Part shown: in pieces, positions 41,501 through 49,854 of the stretch
Layout of the letters: the number at the start of each line of letters is the position of its first letter
Numbering within the stretch: position 1 is the stretch's first letter
Assembly (NCBI GenBank): GCA_964555705.1
Contig: CAZKTN010000005.1
Location: 44,270-108,269 of the forward strand
Origin: ZLKRG44 sp964555705
GTDB lineage: Bacteria; Planctomycetota; Phycisphaerae; Phycisphaerales; SM1A02
DNA: 64,000 nt
Reading direction: 5' to 3'
Translations under genes and position numbers: made by a program
The notes under the pieces: generated by a model
What the model was told of the DNA's origin: nothing
What the model saw: only the letters and a program-made list of their open reading frames with translations
The model's database searches: none

Positions 41501-41614
41501 CCGGCGCGCCAGGCTGGAGCGGGCGCGGGCGGCCGCATCATGATCGGCCAGCCGGTGCCGCCTGCGGCGCCGGCTCCCTCGCCGGCGCCCGCGGACAGCG
41601 GCTCGTCCAACTGA
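38525..41614 (+). CDS. Secreted zinc-dependent metalloprotease, DUF5117/DUF4953 type
   Basis: 1029-residue exported protein. The signal peptide core is MMAAAALLAASGSFAALAQ (~25-43), an unusually long n-region unless the second ATG at 38534 is used. The N-terminal ~350 residues are the DUF5117 region (LPKDIEKRLLFLAYTVSGG). The DUF4953 catalytic part has H596-E597...H600 in IMHECGHTLGLRHNFKGST, the extended HExxHxxGxxH zinc site of metzincin-like enzymes. An Ala/Glu-rich charged insert (~520-570) precedes it. The C-terminus ends in a Pro/Ala-rich tail. Substrates are unknown. Confidence 0.88.
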   Translation: MVHMPLASRRSDSTVRPGFLARPLTMMAAAALLAASGSFAALAQDGAPPAPAAGRSDELPKWEPGPRHVEVISNLDGVNGLFRLWRDKTTPDLYAELPKDIEKRLLFLAYTVSGGINEAGVQFGDQYGSFKRFGKQLAFIEPNFAVRTSGDEESRRGRDRVFTDRVLFKAPIIGIGPGGGYMVNLTDVFGKGAPTFFGGRVGGMDPSLMEVSKAKGFPRNVELSFQMPIAGGRFATIAYSIAEIPKDTGYKPRLADERVGYFTTTYQDVGQPAKEDPFVRYINRWKVEKADASLQLSPPKEPIVFYVEHTVPIRYRRYVRDGILAWNKAFEKIGIDGAIQVYQQDARTGAHMDKDPEDARYNFVLWTNGNMGYAIGPSRVHPQTGQILDADIVMDEGFVSSYARTWDLLPDFVSQGMGPDTQAWLAEHPQWDPRIRLVDPARREIAAELVAQQYQRDLQMQHALDCGHDHGPNLLGSEPGDGLTGRLSQLNGYCHNGRAKTIDLAIARLAPEIIEMALRKELAAAAQAAAAEEAANSGETEDERKKREAAAAQDGAKPESPRTAKAARDENPNRPGYIDGLPEQFVGALIKDVIMHECGHTLGLRHNFKGSTYRTMSELNSDNRPLVATTVMDYLPVNINTGDGPIQGHWGMSDIGPYDMWVIAYGYGPDSDLKSLLSQNTKPEYIYGTDEDTRGPDPTIRRFDHSKDPLDYAQSQMRLVAKLRPRITSDLVKDGESWARARRLFETLLARHAQATMIAADWVGGAYTSRAKKGDPDAPPAVRPVDPATGRRALQLVTDLAFRDDAFGLNPELVQQLGVGRWMDQGGMRDIMAPPAWPVHDRILSVQSMALTRIMNPDTLARVYDNEVMTARDADALTLPEVMGTVQRAVWSELLVPPSGSFSDRNPMISSLRRNLQREWTDRTVEIMLPGGFRGPAAAPAATLARAQLNQLVTDIDAAMGRSGSMDNYTKAHLAETKLRVTKALDANYMFNPARQAGAGAGGRIMIGQPVPPAAPAPSPAPADSGSSN

Positions 41615-41655
41615 CGCCCGGCTCCCCGGAGCGTCACGCATTCCTGCATGATTCG

Positions 41656-41683
41656 GCGCGGCGGTCCCTCGGGGCCGCCGCGC
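41656..41683. terminator. Strong GC hairpin between convergent genes
   Basis: GCGCGGCGG pairs perfectly with CCGCCGCGC (nine bases), and the inner T-CC / GG-G extends the stem to a four-base loop. It sits between the metalloprotease stop (41614) and the leuS stop (41699). There is no T-tract. Confidence 0.55.
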
Positions 41684-41698
41684 TGCGCTTCATGCGGA

Positions 41699-44530
41699 TC
41701 ACATCACGAGGTTGACCATCCGCTTGGGCACCACGATGACCTTGCGCGGCGCCTTGCCGCCAAGATGCTGCTGCACCTCGGGGGACGCAAGCACGATCGC
41801 CTCGATGGCTGCGGCATCCGCGCCGGCGGGCACGCGTACGCGCGCACGCAGCTTGCCCATGATCTGCACCGGCATCTCCATCTCGTCGTCCTCGAGCATC
41901 GAGGGGTCGAACGATGGCCACGCCTGCGCCGACACGCTGCCGCGCGATGCGCGCCATCCGAGCCTGTCCCACAGCTCCTCCGCCATGTGGGGCGCGAAGG
42001 GCGCGAGGATGCGCAGGAAGCGTTCCATCTGCGATCGCTCAAGGCCGCCGTCGGCCGGGTCGGTCATCTGCGTCGGGCGCGTCGCCGCGTTCACGAGCTC
42101 GATCATCGCGGCGATCGCGGTGTTGAAGGCCATCCGCTCGATGTCCTGCCCGACCTTGCGGATGGTGCGGTGCAGCAGCCGCTCGACCGCGGGGTCCGCC
42201 GCGCGCGCGAGCAGCACGTCGCCCGTGCGCTCGTCGATCGCGAGCCTCCACGTGCGCTGCAGGAAGCGGAAGACGCCCGCGATGTCGCGCGTGTTCCAGG
42301 GCTTGCTCGCCTCGAGCGGGCCCATGTACATCTCGTAGAGCCGGAACGTGTCGGCGCCGTACTCCGAGATCACGTCATCGGGATTGATCACGTTCCGGAG
42401 GCTCTTGCTCATCTTCGCGACGACGGGAGCCACCTCGCCGCCGCCCCTCTCGAAGAACGCGCCGCCGCGCTCCTCGACCTGGTCCACAGCCACCAGCGTG
42501 CGGTCGGCGCGCTGGTAGGCGTGACTCGTGATCAGCCCCTGGTGGAAGAGCTTCGCGAATGGCTCGGGCGTGCTGACCTCGCCCAGGTCGAACAGCATCT
42601 TGTGCCAGAAGCGCGCGTAGAGCAGGTGGAGCACCGCGTGCTCCGCGCCGCCCACATAGAGGTCGACGCCGCGACCCGTGCCGTCGGGGCCGGTCATCCA
42701 GTACCGCTCGGCGTCACCGCCGCAGAACCGCGCGGCGTTCGAGGGGTCGCAGTAGCGCAGGTAGTACCAGCAGGATCCCGCCCATCCGGGCATCGTGTTC
42801 GTCTCGCGGCGCACCGGCGTCGCAGGGTCAAGCAGCGCAGGATCCACTCCCGCCTCGCCCGCAGTCGTGCTCACCCAACCGGTCGCCTTGCCGAGCGGAG
42901 GCACCGGCACATCGCTCTGCACGGGCGCGTAGTCGGACAGATCCGGCAGCGTCACCGGCAGCGCACCATCGCACACCGGGTAGTGCATGCCCTGCGCGTC
43001 GTACACCACCGGGAACGGCTCGCCCCAGTACCGCTGCCTGCTGAAGAGCCAGTCTCGCAGCCTGTAGTTGGTGCGCCGCACGCCGGCGCCGCACGACTCG
43101 AGCCACGCGATGATGCGATCCTTAGCGTCCGCGGTCGGCAGTCCGTCGATCGACACTCTCGGACCCGCGGAATTGATGGCCACGCCATCTCCTGCGGTGG
43201 CCGCATCGCCAGTCCACGGCTGGCCCGCGATCTCCACCACCTGCCGCACCGGAAGCCCAAACGCATGCGCGAAGGCGAAGTCGCGCTCGTCGTGCGCGGG
43301 CACCGCCATGATCGCGCCGGTGCCGTATCCCATGAGCACGTAGTCGGCAGTCCACACCGGGATGCGCGCGCCCGTCGCGGGATTCACGGCCTCGAGTCCG
43401 GTGAAGACGCCGGTCTTGTCCTTGGTGGCGGCCTGCCTGTCGACATCTGCACGGTTGCGTGCGGCTTCCGCGTAGGCGGCCGCCGCTGCGCCCTGCCCCG
43501 ACGCGTTGCTCGCAATGGCGCGCTCCACGAGCGGATGCTCTGGCGCGACCACCATGTACGTGGCGCCGAAGATCGTGTCGGGCCGCGTCGTGAAGACGCG
43601 CAGCGCCCCGAACCCTTCGACGGCAAAGTCGATCTCCGCGCCGTCGCTGCGGCCGATCCACTCAGCCTGCATCGTGCGCGTGGACTCGGGCCACTCCACG
43701 AGCGCCAGGTCCTCGAGCAGCCGGTCCGCATACGCGGTGATGCGGAACATCCACTGCCGAAGCGGCATGCGGAGCACAGGATGGCCGCCGCGCTCGCTGC
43801 GTCCGTCGATCACTTCCTCGTTGGCGAGCACCGTGCCCAGCGCCGGGCACCAGTTGACGGTCTGCTCGCCGAGGTACGCCAGGCGCCGCGTGTCGAGGAA
43901 CTGCTGCCGCTCCAGCGGAGAGCACTGCGACCAGCGGCGCGGCGGCGTGCCGATCGCCGCATCGGTGCGCTCGCACTCCCGCTCGAGCTCGGCGATCGGC
44001 CGTGCCTTGCGCAGATCGGGGTCGTACCACGAGTGGTACGCCTTCAGCCAGATCCACTGCGTCCAGCGGTAGTAGCCGGGATCGATCGTGCCGAACTCGC
44101 GCGACCAGTCGTAGGAGAACCCGAACCGCTTGAGCTGTCGGCGGAAATTGTCGATCGCCTTTCGCGTGGTGACCGACGGGTGCACGCCGGTCTGCACCGC
44201 GTACTGCTCCGCAGGGAGGCCAAACGCATCCCATCCCATCGGGTGCAGCACGTTGAAGCCGCTCATGCGCCTGTAGCGGGCGATGATGTCGGTGGCGGTG
44301 TATCCCTCAGGATGGCCCACGTGCAGTCCCGCACCCGAGGGGTACGGGAACATGTCAAGCACGTAGTACTTGGGCTTCGATGCGTCGAAGCCTGCGTCGC
44401 CGGGGTTCGCGGTGCGGAACGCACCGCTGCGCTCCCACTCGCCTTGCCAGTGCAGCTCGATCGAGCCCGCAAGCGCCGCCGTGTAGCGGTGCGCGGTCTC
44501 CGGCTCTGCGGCGTGGGAGGGTGCGTTCAT
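41699..44530 (-). CDS. leuS: Leucyl-tRNA synthetase
   Basis: 943-residue class I aminoacyl-tRNA synthetase that charges tRNA-Leu. The HIGH signature is HVGH (residues 70-73, in GAGLHVGHPEGYTATDI) and the KMSKS loop begins at K706 (VAKMSKSLRN). The editing domain is inserted between them, with TTRPDTIFGATYMVVAPEHP and the NTMPGWAGSCWYYLRYCDP zinc/core segment. Length is slightly above the bacterial norm (~860), with extra residues around 170-200. It starts 37 bases after the folC stop and is probably co-transcribed with it. The C-terminal end (KLRARVRVPAGADAAAIE) is intact. Confidence 0.96.
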   Translation of the reverse strand: MNAPSHAAEPETAHRYTAALAGSIELHWQGEWERSGAFRTANPGDAGFDASKPKYYVLDMFPYPSGAGLHVGHPEGYTATDIIARYRRMSGFNVLHPMGWDAFGLPAEQYAVQTGVHPSVTTRKAIDNFRRQLKRFGFSYDWSREFGTIDPGYYRWTQWIWLKAYHSWYDPDLRKARPIAELERECERTDAAIGTPPRRWSQCSPLERQQFLDTRRLAYLGEQTVNWCPALGTVLANEEVIDGRSERGGHPVLRMPLRQWMFRITAYADRLLEDLALVEWPESTRTMQAEWIGRSDGAEIDFAVEGFGALRVFTTRPDTIFGATYMVVAPEHPLVERAIASNASGQGAAAAAYAEAARNRADVDRQAATKDKTGVFTGLEAVNPATGARIPVWTADYVLMGYGTGAIMAVPAHDERDFAFAHAFGLPVRQVVEIAGQPWTGDAATAGDGVAINSAGPRVSIDGLPTADAKDRIIAWLESCGAGVRRTNYRLRDWLFSRQRYWGEPFPVVYDAQGMHYPVCDGALPVTLPDLSDYAPVQSDVPVPPLGKATGWVSTTAGEAGVDPALLDPATPVRRETNTMPGWAGSCWYYLRYCDPSNAARFCGGDAERYWMTGPDGTGRGVDLYVGGAEHAVLHLLYARFWHKMLFDLGEVSTPEPFAKLFHQGLITSHAYQRADRTLVAVDQVEERGGAFFERGGGEVAPVVAKMSKSLRNVINPDDVISEYGADTFRLYEMYMGPLEASKPWNTRDIAGVFRFLQRTWRLAIDERTGDVLLARAADPAVERLLHRTIRKVGQDIERMAFNTAIAAMIELVNAATRPTQMTDPADGGLERSQMERFLRILAPFAPHMAEELWDRLGWRASRGSVSAQAWPSFDPSMLEDDEMEMPVQIMGKLRARVRVPAGADAAAIEAIVLASPEVQQHLGGKAPRKVIVVPKRMVNLVM

Positions 44531-44567
44531 GGCAGGCTGCCCGTCGCCGGGCGTGACGCGGGCAAGT

Positions 44568-46223
44568 TCACTGGGCGGTGACCGCAGCCTGACGCTCGCG
44601 GCGCTCCGCGATGTAGCGCAGCGCATCGCCGCACACGTAGAAGCTGCCGGTCACGCAGATGAGGTCATCGCGGCTCGTCGCCCGCGACGCGAGCTCGATC
44701 GCCTCGCCGACGGTACGCGCCACCTGGCTCATCTTGCCGCTGCCGCGCTCCTGGAAGCGACGCTGGAGCTCGTAGGGGTCGGCCGCCCGCGGGTTGCCCG
44801 ACGCGCGGGTGAAGATCACCTTGTCGGCGCCGAGGTTCACGCGGTCGAGCATCGCCTCCACGTCCTTGTCGATGCAGCACCCGAAGACGCACACCATGCT
44901 GTCGTAGGGAACGTGCGCACCCACGCAGCGCATGAGCGTGCTCACGCTGACCGGGTTGTGCGCGCCGTCCACGAGGATCCGCGGACGGTCGCTCACGAGC
45001 TCCATGCGTCCGGGCACGCGCACCTTGGCGAGGCCTGCGGTGACCTTCTCGTCGGGGCAGCTGAAGCCGGCGCTCTTGAGCACGTCGACCGCCGCGATCG
45101 CGAGCGCGCAGTTGAGCGCCTGGTGCTCGCCGGGCAGCGGCACAGGCAGGTGCTCGAGCCGCGTCGTCTTCGTGTAGAGGCAGATGCGCGTATGCGGGCC
45201 GAGGTCCGACGTCGCGCAGAAGCGGCTCGAGAACTCGATGTCCCTGTTGACGATGCGCAGGTCAGCGCCGGACTGCTCGGCAGCCTCGGCGAACGCGCCA
45301 TTCACCTCGCTGGTCGCGTCGAAGATGAGCGCAGGCACGCCCTTCTTGAAGATCCCGGCCTTCTCCTTTGCGATGGCAGACAGCGTGTTGCCGAGCAGCT
45401 TCGTGTGGTCGAAGTCGATCGTCGTCACCACCGACACGAGCGGAGTGATCACGTTGGTGCTGTCGAGGCGGCCCCCGAGGCCCACCTCGATCACCGCCAC
45501 GTCCACGGCCTGCTCGGCGAAGTGCTTGAACGCAAGCGCCGTCATCGCCTCGAAGAACGTCGGGTCAACCTTGGCCTTCGTGGCCGCGGCCTGCACCGCA
45601 CGGAGACCCTCGGTGACATCGTGCTTCGAGATGAGCGCGCCGTTGATGGTGATGCGCTCGCGCAGGTCCACCAGGTGCGGGCTCGTGTAGACGCCCACCG
45701 TGTAGCCGCACTCGGCCAGCATCGAGGAGATCATGGCGCATGTGGAGCCCTTGCCCACCGTGCCCGCGACGTGCACGCACTTCACCTGTTCATGGGGGTC
45801 GCCCATCGCGGCGAGCAGCGTGCGCATGCGGTCAAGCTTGAAGATCGCCGAGGGGTTGGCGACGGCTCGCATCCGCTCAACGTCCGGCCGGTCCTGGAGC
45901 CACTTGAGGGCCGCCTGATAGCCGTTGATCACCGCATCGCGGTCGGCGCCGTGCTTCTCCGTCGACTTCGACGCGCCTGATGCCGCCTTGGCCGTTCCGG
46001 AAGATGGCTTGGTCGCACTGGGCGATGCCTTGGCCGCGCCCGATGCGGTCCTCATCGCGCTCGTGGGCTTCTTCGCGGCAGCCTTGGAAGTGGCCTTGCC
46101 CGAAGCGGCGGCGGCGATCGCGGTGCGATCGGTTCCCTCCTTCGCGGCCTGTCGTGCGGGTGACCCAGACTTCACGGGCGCGGCGGTTGGCTTTCCGCTG
46201 CGCGCGGTTGATTTGGATGCCAT
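44568..46223 (-). CDS. folC: Dihydrofolate synthase/folylpolyglutamate synthase with Lys/Ala-rich N-terminal extension
   Basis: 551 residues. The enzyme core starts near residue 95. It has the Mur-ligase-type ATP site in HVAGTVGKGSTCAMISSML (~148-158), YTSPHLVDLRERI, EVGLGGRLDSTNV, TTIDFDHTKLLGNTL, EKAGIFK and ILVDGAHNP. It adds glutamate to dihydropteroate and folates. The first ~90 residues are an unusual low-complexity extension of Ala, Lys, Ser, Thr and Gly, strongly basic and resembling histone H1-like tails. The start has a canonical promoter directly before it: TTGAAC, 17 bases, TACACT, six bases, ATG, implying a leaderless message. Confidence 0.93.
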   Translation of the reverse strand: MASKSTARSGKPTAAPVKSGSPARQAAKEGTDRTAIAAAASGKATSKAAAKKPTSAMRTASGAAKASPSATKPSSGTAKAASGASKSTEKHGADRDAVINGYQAALKWLQDRPDVERMRAVANPSAIFKLDRMRTLLAAMGDPHEQVKCVHVAGTVGKGSTCAMISSMLAECGYTVGVYTSPHLVDLRERITINGALISKHDVTEGLRAVQAAATKAKVDPTFFEAMTALAFKHFAEQAVDVAVIEVGLGGRLDSTNVITPLVSVVTTIDFDHTKLLGNTLSAIAKEKAGIFKKGVPALIFDATSEVNGAFAEAAEQSGADLRIVNRDIEFSSRFCATSDLGPHTRICLYTKTTRLEHLPVPLPGEHQALNCALAIAAVDVLKSAGFSCPDEKVTAGLAKVRVPGRMELVSDRPRILVDGAHNPVSVSTLMRCVGAHVPYDSMVCVFGCCIDKDVEAMLDRVNLGADKVIFTRASGNPRAADPYELQRRFQERGSGKMSQVARTVGEAIELASRATSRDDLICVTGSFYVCGDALRYIAERRERQAAVTAQ

Positions 46224-46229
46224 CGGACC

Positions 46230-46258
46230 AGTGTAGAAATGTGCCCCATTCGGTTCAA
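46230..46258 (-). promoter_or_regulatory. Canonical sigma-70-type promoter of folC, leaderless
   Basis: On the minus strand: -35 TTGAAC (46253-46258), a 17-base spacer, -10 TACACT (46230-46235), then six bases (GGTCCG) and the folC ATG. Initiation the usual six to seven bases after the -10 would start the RNA at the A of ATG. Confidence 0.7.
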
Positions 46259-46268
46259 ACATCGTCTC

Positions 46269-46335
46269 GCAAGTCCCTGCACGGGCAAAACTTGCGCATC
46301 TGCCGCCCTTTCGCGCGAGCGAGGGGTGCGCAAGT
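46269..46335. promoter_or_regulatory. GCAAGT repeats in the folC/LOG divergent spacer
   Basis: GCAAGT occurs at 46269-46274 and 46330-46335, and inverted (ACTTGC) at 46290-46295. The last two lie in a perfect eight-base inverted repeat, CTTGCGCA (46291-46298) and TGCGCAAG (46327-46334). A transcription factor site or long-stem leader structure for the LOG gene is possible. Confidence 0.3.
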
Positions 46336-46354
46336 GCCGATGCAAGGGATCCAC

Positions 46355-47140
46355 ATGACCTCCGCATCCAAGCAGGCGCTGCAGCACGAGGCGTGGCGGT
46401 CGCTTCGCATCCTCAGCGAGTTTGTCGACGCCACTGACTCGCTTGCGCTCGTCGGACCGGCCATCGCCGTATTCGGATCCGCGCGCACCAAGCCGGACCA
46501 CAACGACTACCTGCGCGCCGTGGAGTGCGGCAGGCTGCTCGTGCAGCGCGGATTCGCCGTCGTCACCGGCGGCGGACCCGGCATCATGGAGGCCGCAAAC
46601 AAGGGCGCGCACGCCGCGAAGGGCGTCAGCGTCGGCCTCAACATCTCGCTGCCGCACGAGCAGAAGCCAAACCCGTACCAGACGATCGAGCTCACGTTCC
46701 GCTACTTCTTCATCCGCAAGGTGATGTTCGTCAAGCACGCGCGGGGGTTCATCATCTTCCCCGGCGGCTTCGGCACGCTCGATGAGCTGTTCGAGTCGCT
46801 CACGCTGATCCAGACGCTGAAGATCGTGCCGTTCCCCGTGGTGCTTGTGGGAACCGCCTTCTGGAATCCGCTTCTCGACTGGCTCCGTTCGACGCTGCTC
46901 GAGAAGCACGCGACGATCTCCGCCGAGGATTTCGACATGTTCAGCGTCACGGACGACGTGCACGAGGCTGTGCAGATCGTGCACGACGTCCATGCCGGAC
47001 GCCGCGTGTGGTGCCCGAAGCTCGCGAGGTTCGCCGGCGACGAGGCCACGCACCTCGGCGAGGGCACCCGCACGGGCATCTCGCCGCGTCGCCACTTTCA
47101 CGGCGGCGACGCGTACCTCGGCGTCGAGGACCTCGAGTAG
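46355..47140 (+). CDS. LOG-family (TIGR00730) Rossmann-fold protein
   Basis: 261 residues of the lysine-decarboxylase-like / LOG family. Members are nucleoside 5'-monophosphate phosphoribohydrolases; in plants and some bacteria they release active cytokinins. The signature motifs are VVTGGGPGIMEAANKGA and FPGGFGTLDELFE (PGGxGTxxE), with Arg and Glu residues for phosphate and ribose binding. The ATG at 46355 has AGGGA five bases upstream; an in-frame ATG at 46340 is less likely. It is a longer-type LOG with a C-terminal extension after residue ~215. It is divergent from folC. Confidence 0.88.
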   Translation: MTSASKQALQHEAWRSLRILSEFVDATDSLALVGPAIAVFGSARTKPDHNDYLRAVECGRLLVQRGFAVVTGGGPGIMEAANKGAHAAKGVSVGLNISLPHEQKPNPYQTIELTFRYFFIRKVMFVKHARGFIIFPGGFGTLDELFESLTLIQTLKIVPFPVVLVGTAFWNPLLDWLRSTLLEKHATISAEDFDMFSVTDDVHEAVQIVHDVHAGRRVWCPKLARFAGDEATHLGEGTRTGISPRRHFHGGDAYLGVEDLE

Positions 47141-47151
47141 CGCATCGCGCA

Positions 47152-47186
47152 GCCGGGGCCAGGGGACCCAGCATCTGCGCCCCGGC
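47152..47186. terminator. Inverted repeat between convergent LOG and hrpB genes
   Basis: GCCGGGGC (47152-47159) and GCCCCGGC (47179-47186) are perfectly complementary around a 19-base loop, in the 63-base spacer between two convergent stops. No T-run is present. Confidence 0.4.
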
Positions 47187-47203
47187 CGTGCCGCGGCGAT
47201 CGC

Positions 47204-49795
47204 CTACCGCCACTCGTGACGGGGATATCGCCGCCGGAGCTCGTTGCGCAGCGACGGGTAGAGCACGCTCCAGAAGTTCGCGAGATCCGCAGTGACCTGC
47301 AGCGGGCGGAAGTTGGGCCCAAGGATCTCAAGCAGCACAGGCACGCGGCCCATCGCCACCGCCGGGTTGCGGTCGAGCCCGTAGAGGTCCTGCACCTTGG
47401 CCCGGCCTCGCGGGGGCTGGCCAGGCTCGTAGTGAACCTTCATGCGCCGACCCGAGGGGAGCGCCACCTCCGATGGCGCAGCGCGCTCCACGAGCCGGAT
47501 CTCCTCATGCGAGAGCGCGTGGCGGAGCGCGTCGAGGCACGGCCGGTCGCGCACCTGGCTCCAGCGCGTCGCGCCCGAGGCGATCTCCATCAGCACCACG
47601 CGCAGCTCGTCGGGCGCATAGGTGATGAGCTCACGCTCCGGCATCCACTGCGCGACGCAGCGCACGCGGGCGATCCACTGGTCCACGGACTCGTCCCACC
47701 GCTCGAGCTTCAGCTCGCCCTCGGCGATTCGCTCGGCGATGATCGCCTCCGCCGCGGCGATGTCGCGCGCGGGACGCACGGTGCGGTCGGTGGCGATTCC
47801 GTCGAAGGTGCGCGACTCGACCTCCACCACCGCCTGCTCGGACGCGTCCCACCGCTCCGTCCGCTCTACGGAGAATCGCGCCGGCACGAGCGACTCGAGC
47901 AGGTCGGGATCCGCCGCGCACGTGAGCGAGAGGAGCGTCTGCGAGCCGTCGCCGCCGGTCGCCTCGCGCGCGTCGAGTGCCAGGAAAGGGCCCGTCCCCC
48001 GAAGCATCGATGACGGGTCAAGCGCCACCTTTCGCCGACCCGCCATGTGCGCGTGGGGCTTCTGCGCATCGGTGCGCCAGGCGATCCGGTCGGGGAACCC
48101 CCTCACGAGGCACGCCACGAGATGGTCCGCCTCGGCCGATGCGAGATCGGCTGCTTCGCCCCGCTCCCGGATCGCTGCCGAGGTTCCCTTCGCGGCGCGC
48201 GCAAGGTCCTCGGCCACGCGCGACGCCTCGCGCAGCGCATCGGGATCGATCTCCTGCTGCGCTGCGCCGCCAAGCGACCGTGCGCGGCCTGCGCACCACG
48301 CATCGAGCAGCCGCTCGCGCGGCGCAAGGTCGCCGGCCGGGTCATCGGGCTCCGACAGCGACTTCAGCCACGGCCCCGCATCTCCGCGCACCACATCGCG
48401 CCCCGCGACGATCGCTGCCCATGATGCTGCACGCCGTACGCATCCGCGGCGGTCCGCCTCCACCAGCGCGCGTGCGAGCCTCGGGTGCGTTGGGATGCGG
48501 GCCATCGCACGTCCAAGCGGGGTGATCCTGCCGTCGTCACCGAGCGCGCCTGTCGCACGCAGCACGCCCCGTGCGCGCTCGAGGCTCTCGGCCGGAGGCG
48601 CATCGACCCACGGGAACCCGAGCGGATCTCTCTCTCCGAGCGCCGCAAGCAGGAGTATGGCCTCCGACAGCTCCACCCGAGAGATCTCCGGCTCGTCGTG
48701 CGCCGCGCGCCGCGCGTGGCCGGTTTCGCTCCAGAGCCTGATGCACTGGCCGGGGGCCGTGCGCCCTGCACGCCCGGCGCGCTGCTCCGCGCTTGCCCGG
48801 CTGATCGGCTCGAGCCGAAGCGCGTTGAGGTCGCGCCGAGGGTCGAACCGCGCCACACGCGCGAGGCCCGCATCGACCACGATGCGTACGCCATCGATGG
48901 TGAGGCTCGTCTGCGCGATGTTGGTGGCCACGATCACCTTGCGGCCGCGCGAGGGCGCAAGCGCAGCGTCCTGCTCCTCGGCCGTCTGCGACCCATGCAG
49001 CTCGTGCAGGGCGACACCGCTGCTGCGGCCGAGCCTTCGCGAGAGCGCCTCCACTGTCCGCGAGATCTCGGCGCGCCCAGGCATGAAGACCAGCACATGG
49101 CCCTCCGCCTCCTGCTCCATCGCACGTAGCGCGGCGTCCGCTGCACGGTTCCACACCTCGCTGCCCGGCACGGGCCTTCCGTGCGGTGCGGGCGGCGGAT
49201 CGCCGGCGAATGCCGTGCGCACCGGATGCACGCGGCCTGGCACGTGAAGCGCATGTCCACCGAATGACGCCACAGTCCGCTCCGCATCGAGCGTCGCGCT
49301 CATGATCACCAGGCGAAGGTCGGGCCGCGCCGACGCCTGCAGCCGGCGCACCGTGCCGGCCGAGATGTCGGTGTGGATGCCGCGCTCGTGGAACTCGTCG
49401 AGCACCACGGTGCCGACGCCTTCGAGCCTCGGCGATGCGAGCGCCATCCGCGCGAAGAGCCCGTCCGTCATGAACAGGATGCGGGTCGACGCGCTGTCCG
49501 CACGGTCATGGCGCGTGCGGTACCCGACCGCATCACCAAGCCGCGTTCCCATCTCCTGCGCCACCCGTCGTGCGACGGCGCGCGCCGCGAGACGCCTCGG
49601 CTGCAGCACGATGATCCTGCCCCCGCTCCCATCGGCCGCCACGCGCGACAGCCCCGCCTCATCGAGGATCTGCGGCACCTGTGTCGTCTTGCCTGACCCG
49701 GTCTCCGCCACGATCGTGAGCGTCGCGCCCGGCGCAGAGAGCCGATTCGCGATCTCCGCGGCACTTGCCCGCACAGGAAGCGTCAATGCGCTCAC
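47204..49795 (-). CDS. hrpB: ATP-dependent RNA helicase-like protein HrpB
   Basis: 863-residue DEAH-type helicase. Motifs: Walker A AETGSGKTTQVP (~30-40), DEFH box in VVLDEFHERG, MSATLD, ATNIAQTSLTIDGV and QRAGRAGRTAPGQC. The C-terminal HrpB-specific domain ends with KVQDLYGLDRNPAVAMGRVP, VLLEILGPNFRPLQVT and LRNELRRRYPRHEWR. HrpB is widespread in Gram-negative bacteria, but its physiological RNA substrates are poorly known. The start is a GTG (49793-49795) with no nearby ATG in frame. It follows the membrane-anchored protein gene by 59 bases. Confidence 0.93.
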   Translation of the reverse strand: MSALTLPVRASAAEIANRLSAPGATLTIVAETGSGKTTQVPQILDEAGLSRVAADGSGGRIIVLQPRRLAARAVARRVAQEMGTRLGDAVGYRTRHDRADSASTRILFMTDGLFARMALASPRLEGVGTVVLDEFHERGIHTDISAGTVRRLQASARPDLRLVIMSATLDAERTVASFGGHALHVPGRVHPVRTAFAGDPPPAPHGRPVPGSEVWNRAADAALRAMEQEAEGHVLVFMPGRAEISRTVEALSRRLGRSSGVALHELHGSQTAEEQDAALAPSRGRKVIVATNIAQTSLTIDGVRIVVDAGLARVARFDPRRDLNALRLEPISRASAEQRAGRAGRTAPGQCIRLWSETGHARRAAHDEPEISRVELSEAILLLAALGERDPLGFPWVDAPPAESLERARGVLRATGALGDDGRITPLGRAMARIPTHPRLARALVEADRRGCVRRAASWAAIVAGRDVVRGDAGPWLKSLSEPDDPAGDLAPRERLLDAWCAGRARSLGGAAQQEIDPDALREASRVAEDLARAAKGTSAAIRERGEAADLASAEADHLVACLVRGFPDRIAWRTDAQKPHAHMAGRRKVALDPSSMLRGTGPFLALDAREATGGDGSQTLLSLTCAADPDLLESLVPARFSVERTERWDASEQAVVEVESRTFDGIATDRTVRPARDIAAAEAIIAERIAEGELKLERWDESVDQWIARVRCVAQWMPERELITYAPDELRVVLMEIASGATRWSQVRDRPCLDALRHALSHEEIRLVERAAPSEVALPSGRRMKVHYEPGQPPRGRAKVQDLYGLDRNPAVAMGRVPVLLEILGPNFRPLQVTADLANFWSVLYPSLRNELRRRYPRHEWR

Positions 49796-49854
49796 GATGG
49801 CCCGTCCGACGGCGACATCATGGGACTTCGGTGCGGGGCGCGCGGCGCACCCAC

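Noticed and set aside
38969..41641. 890-codon minus-strand frame opposite the metalloprotease
   Set aside because: Arg/Val/His-rich mirror translation; the plus strand encodes a full HExxHxxGxxH protease.
41648..44581. 977-codon plus-strand frame opposite leuS
   Set aside because: Shadow of leuS; the minus strand has HIGH and KMSKS motifs.
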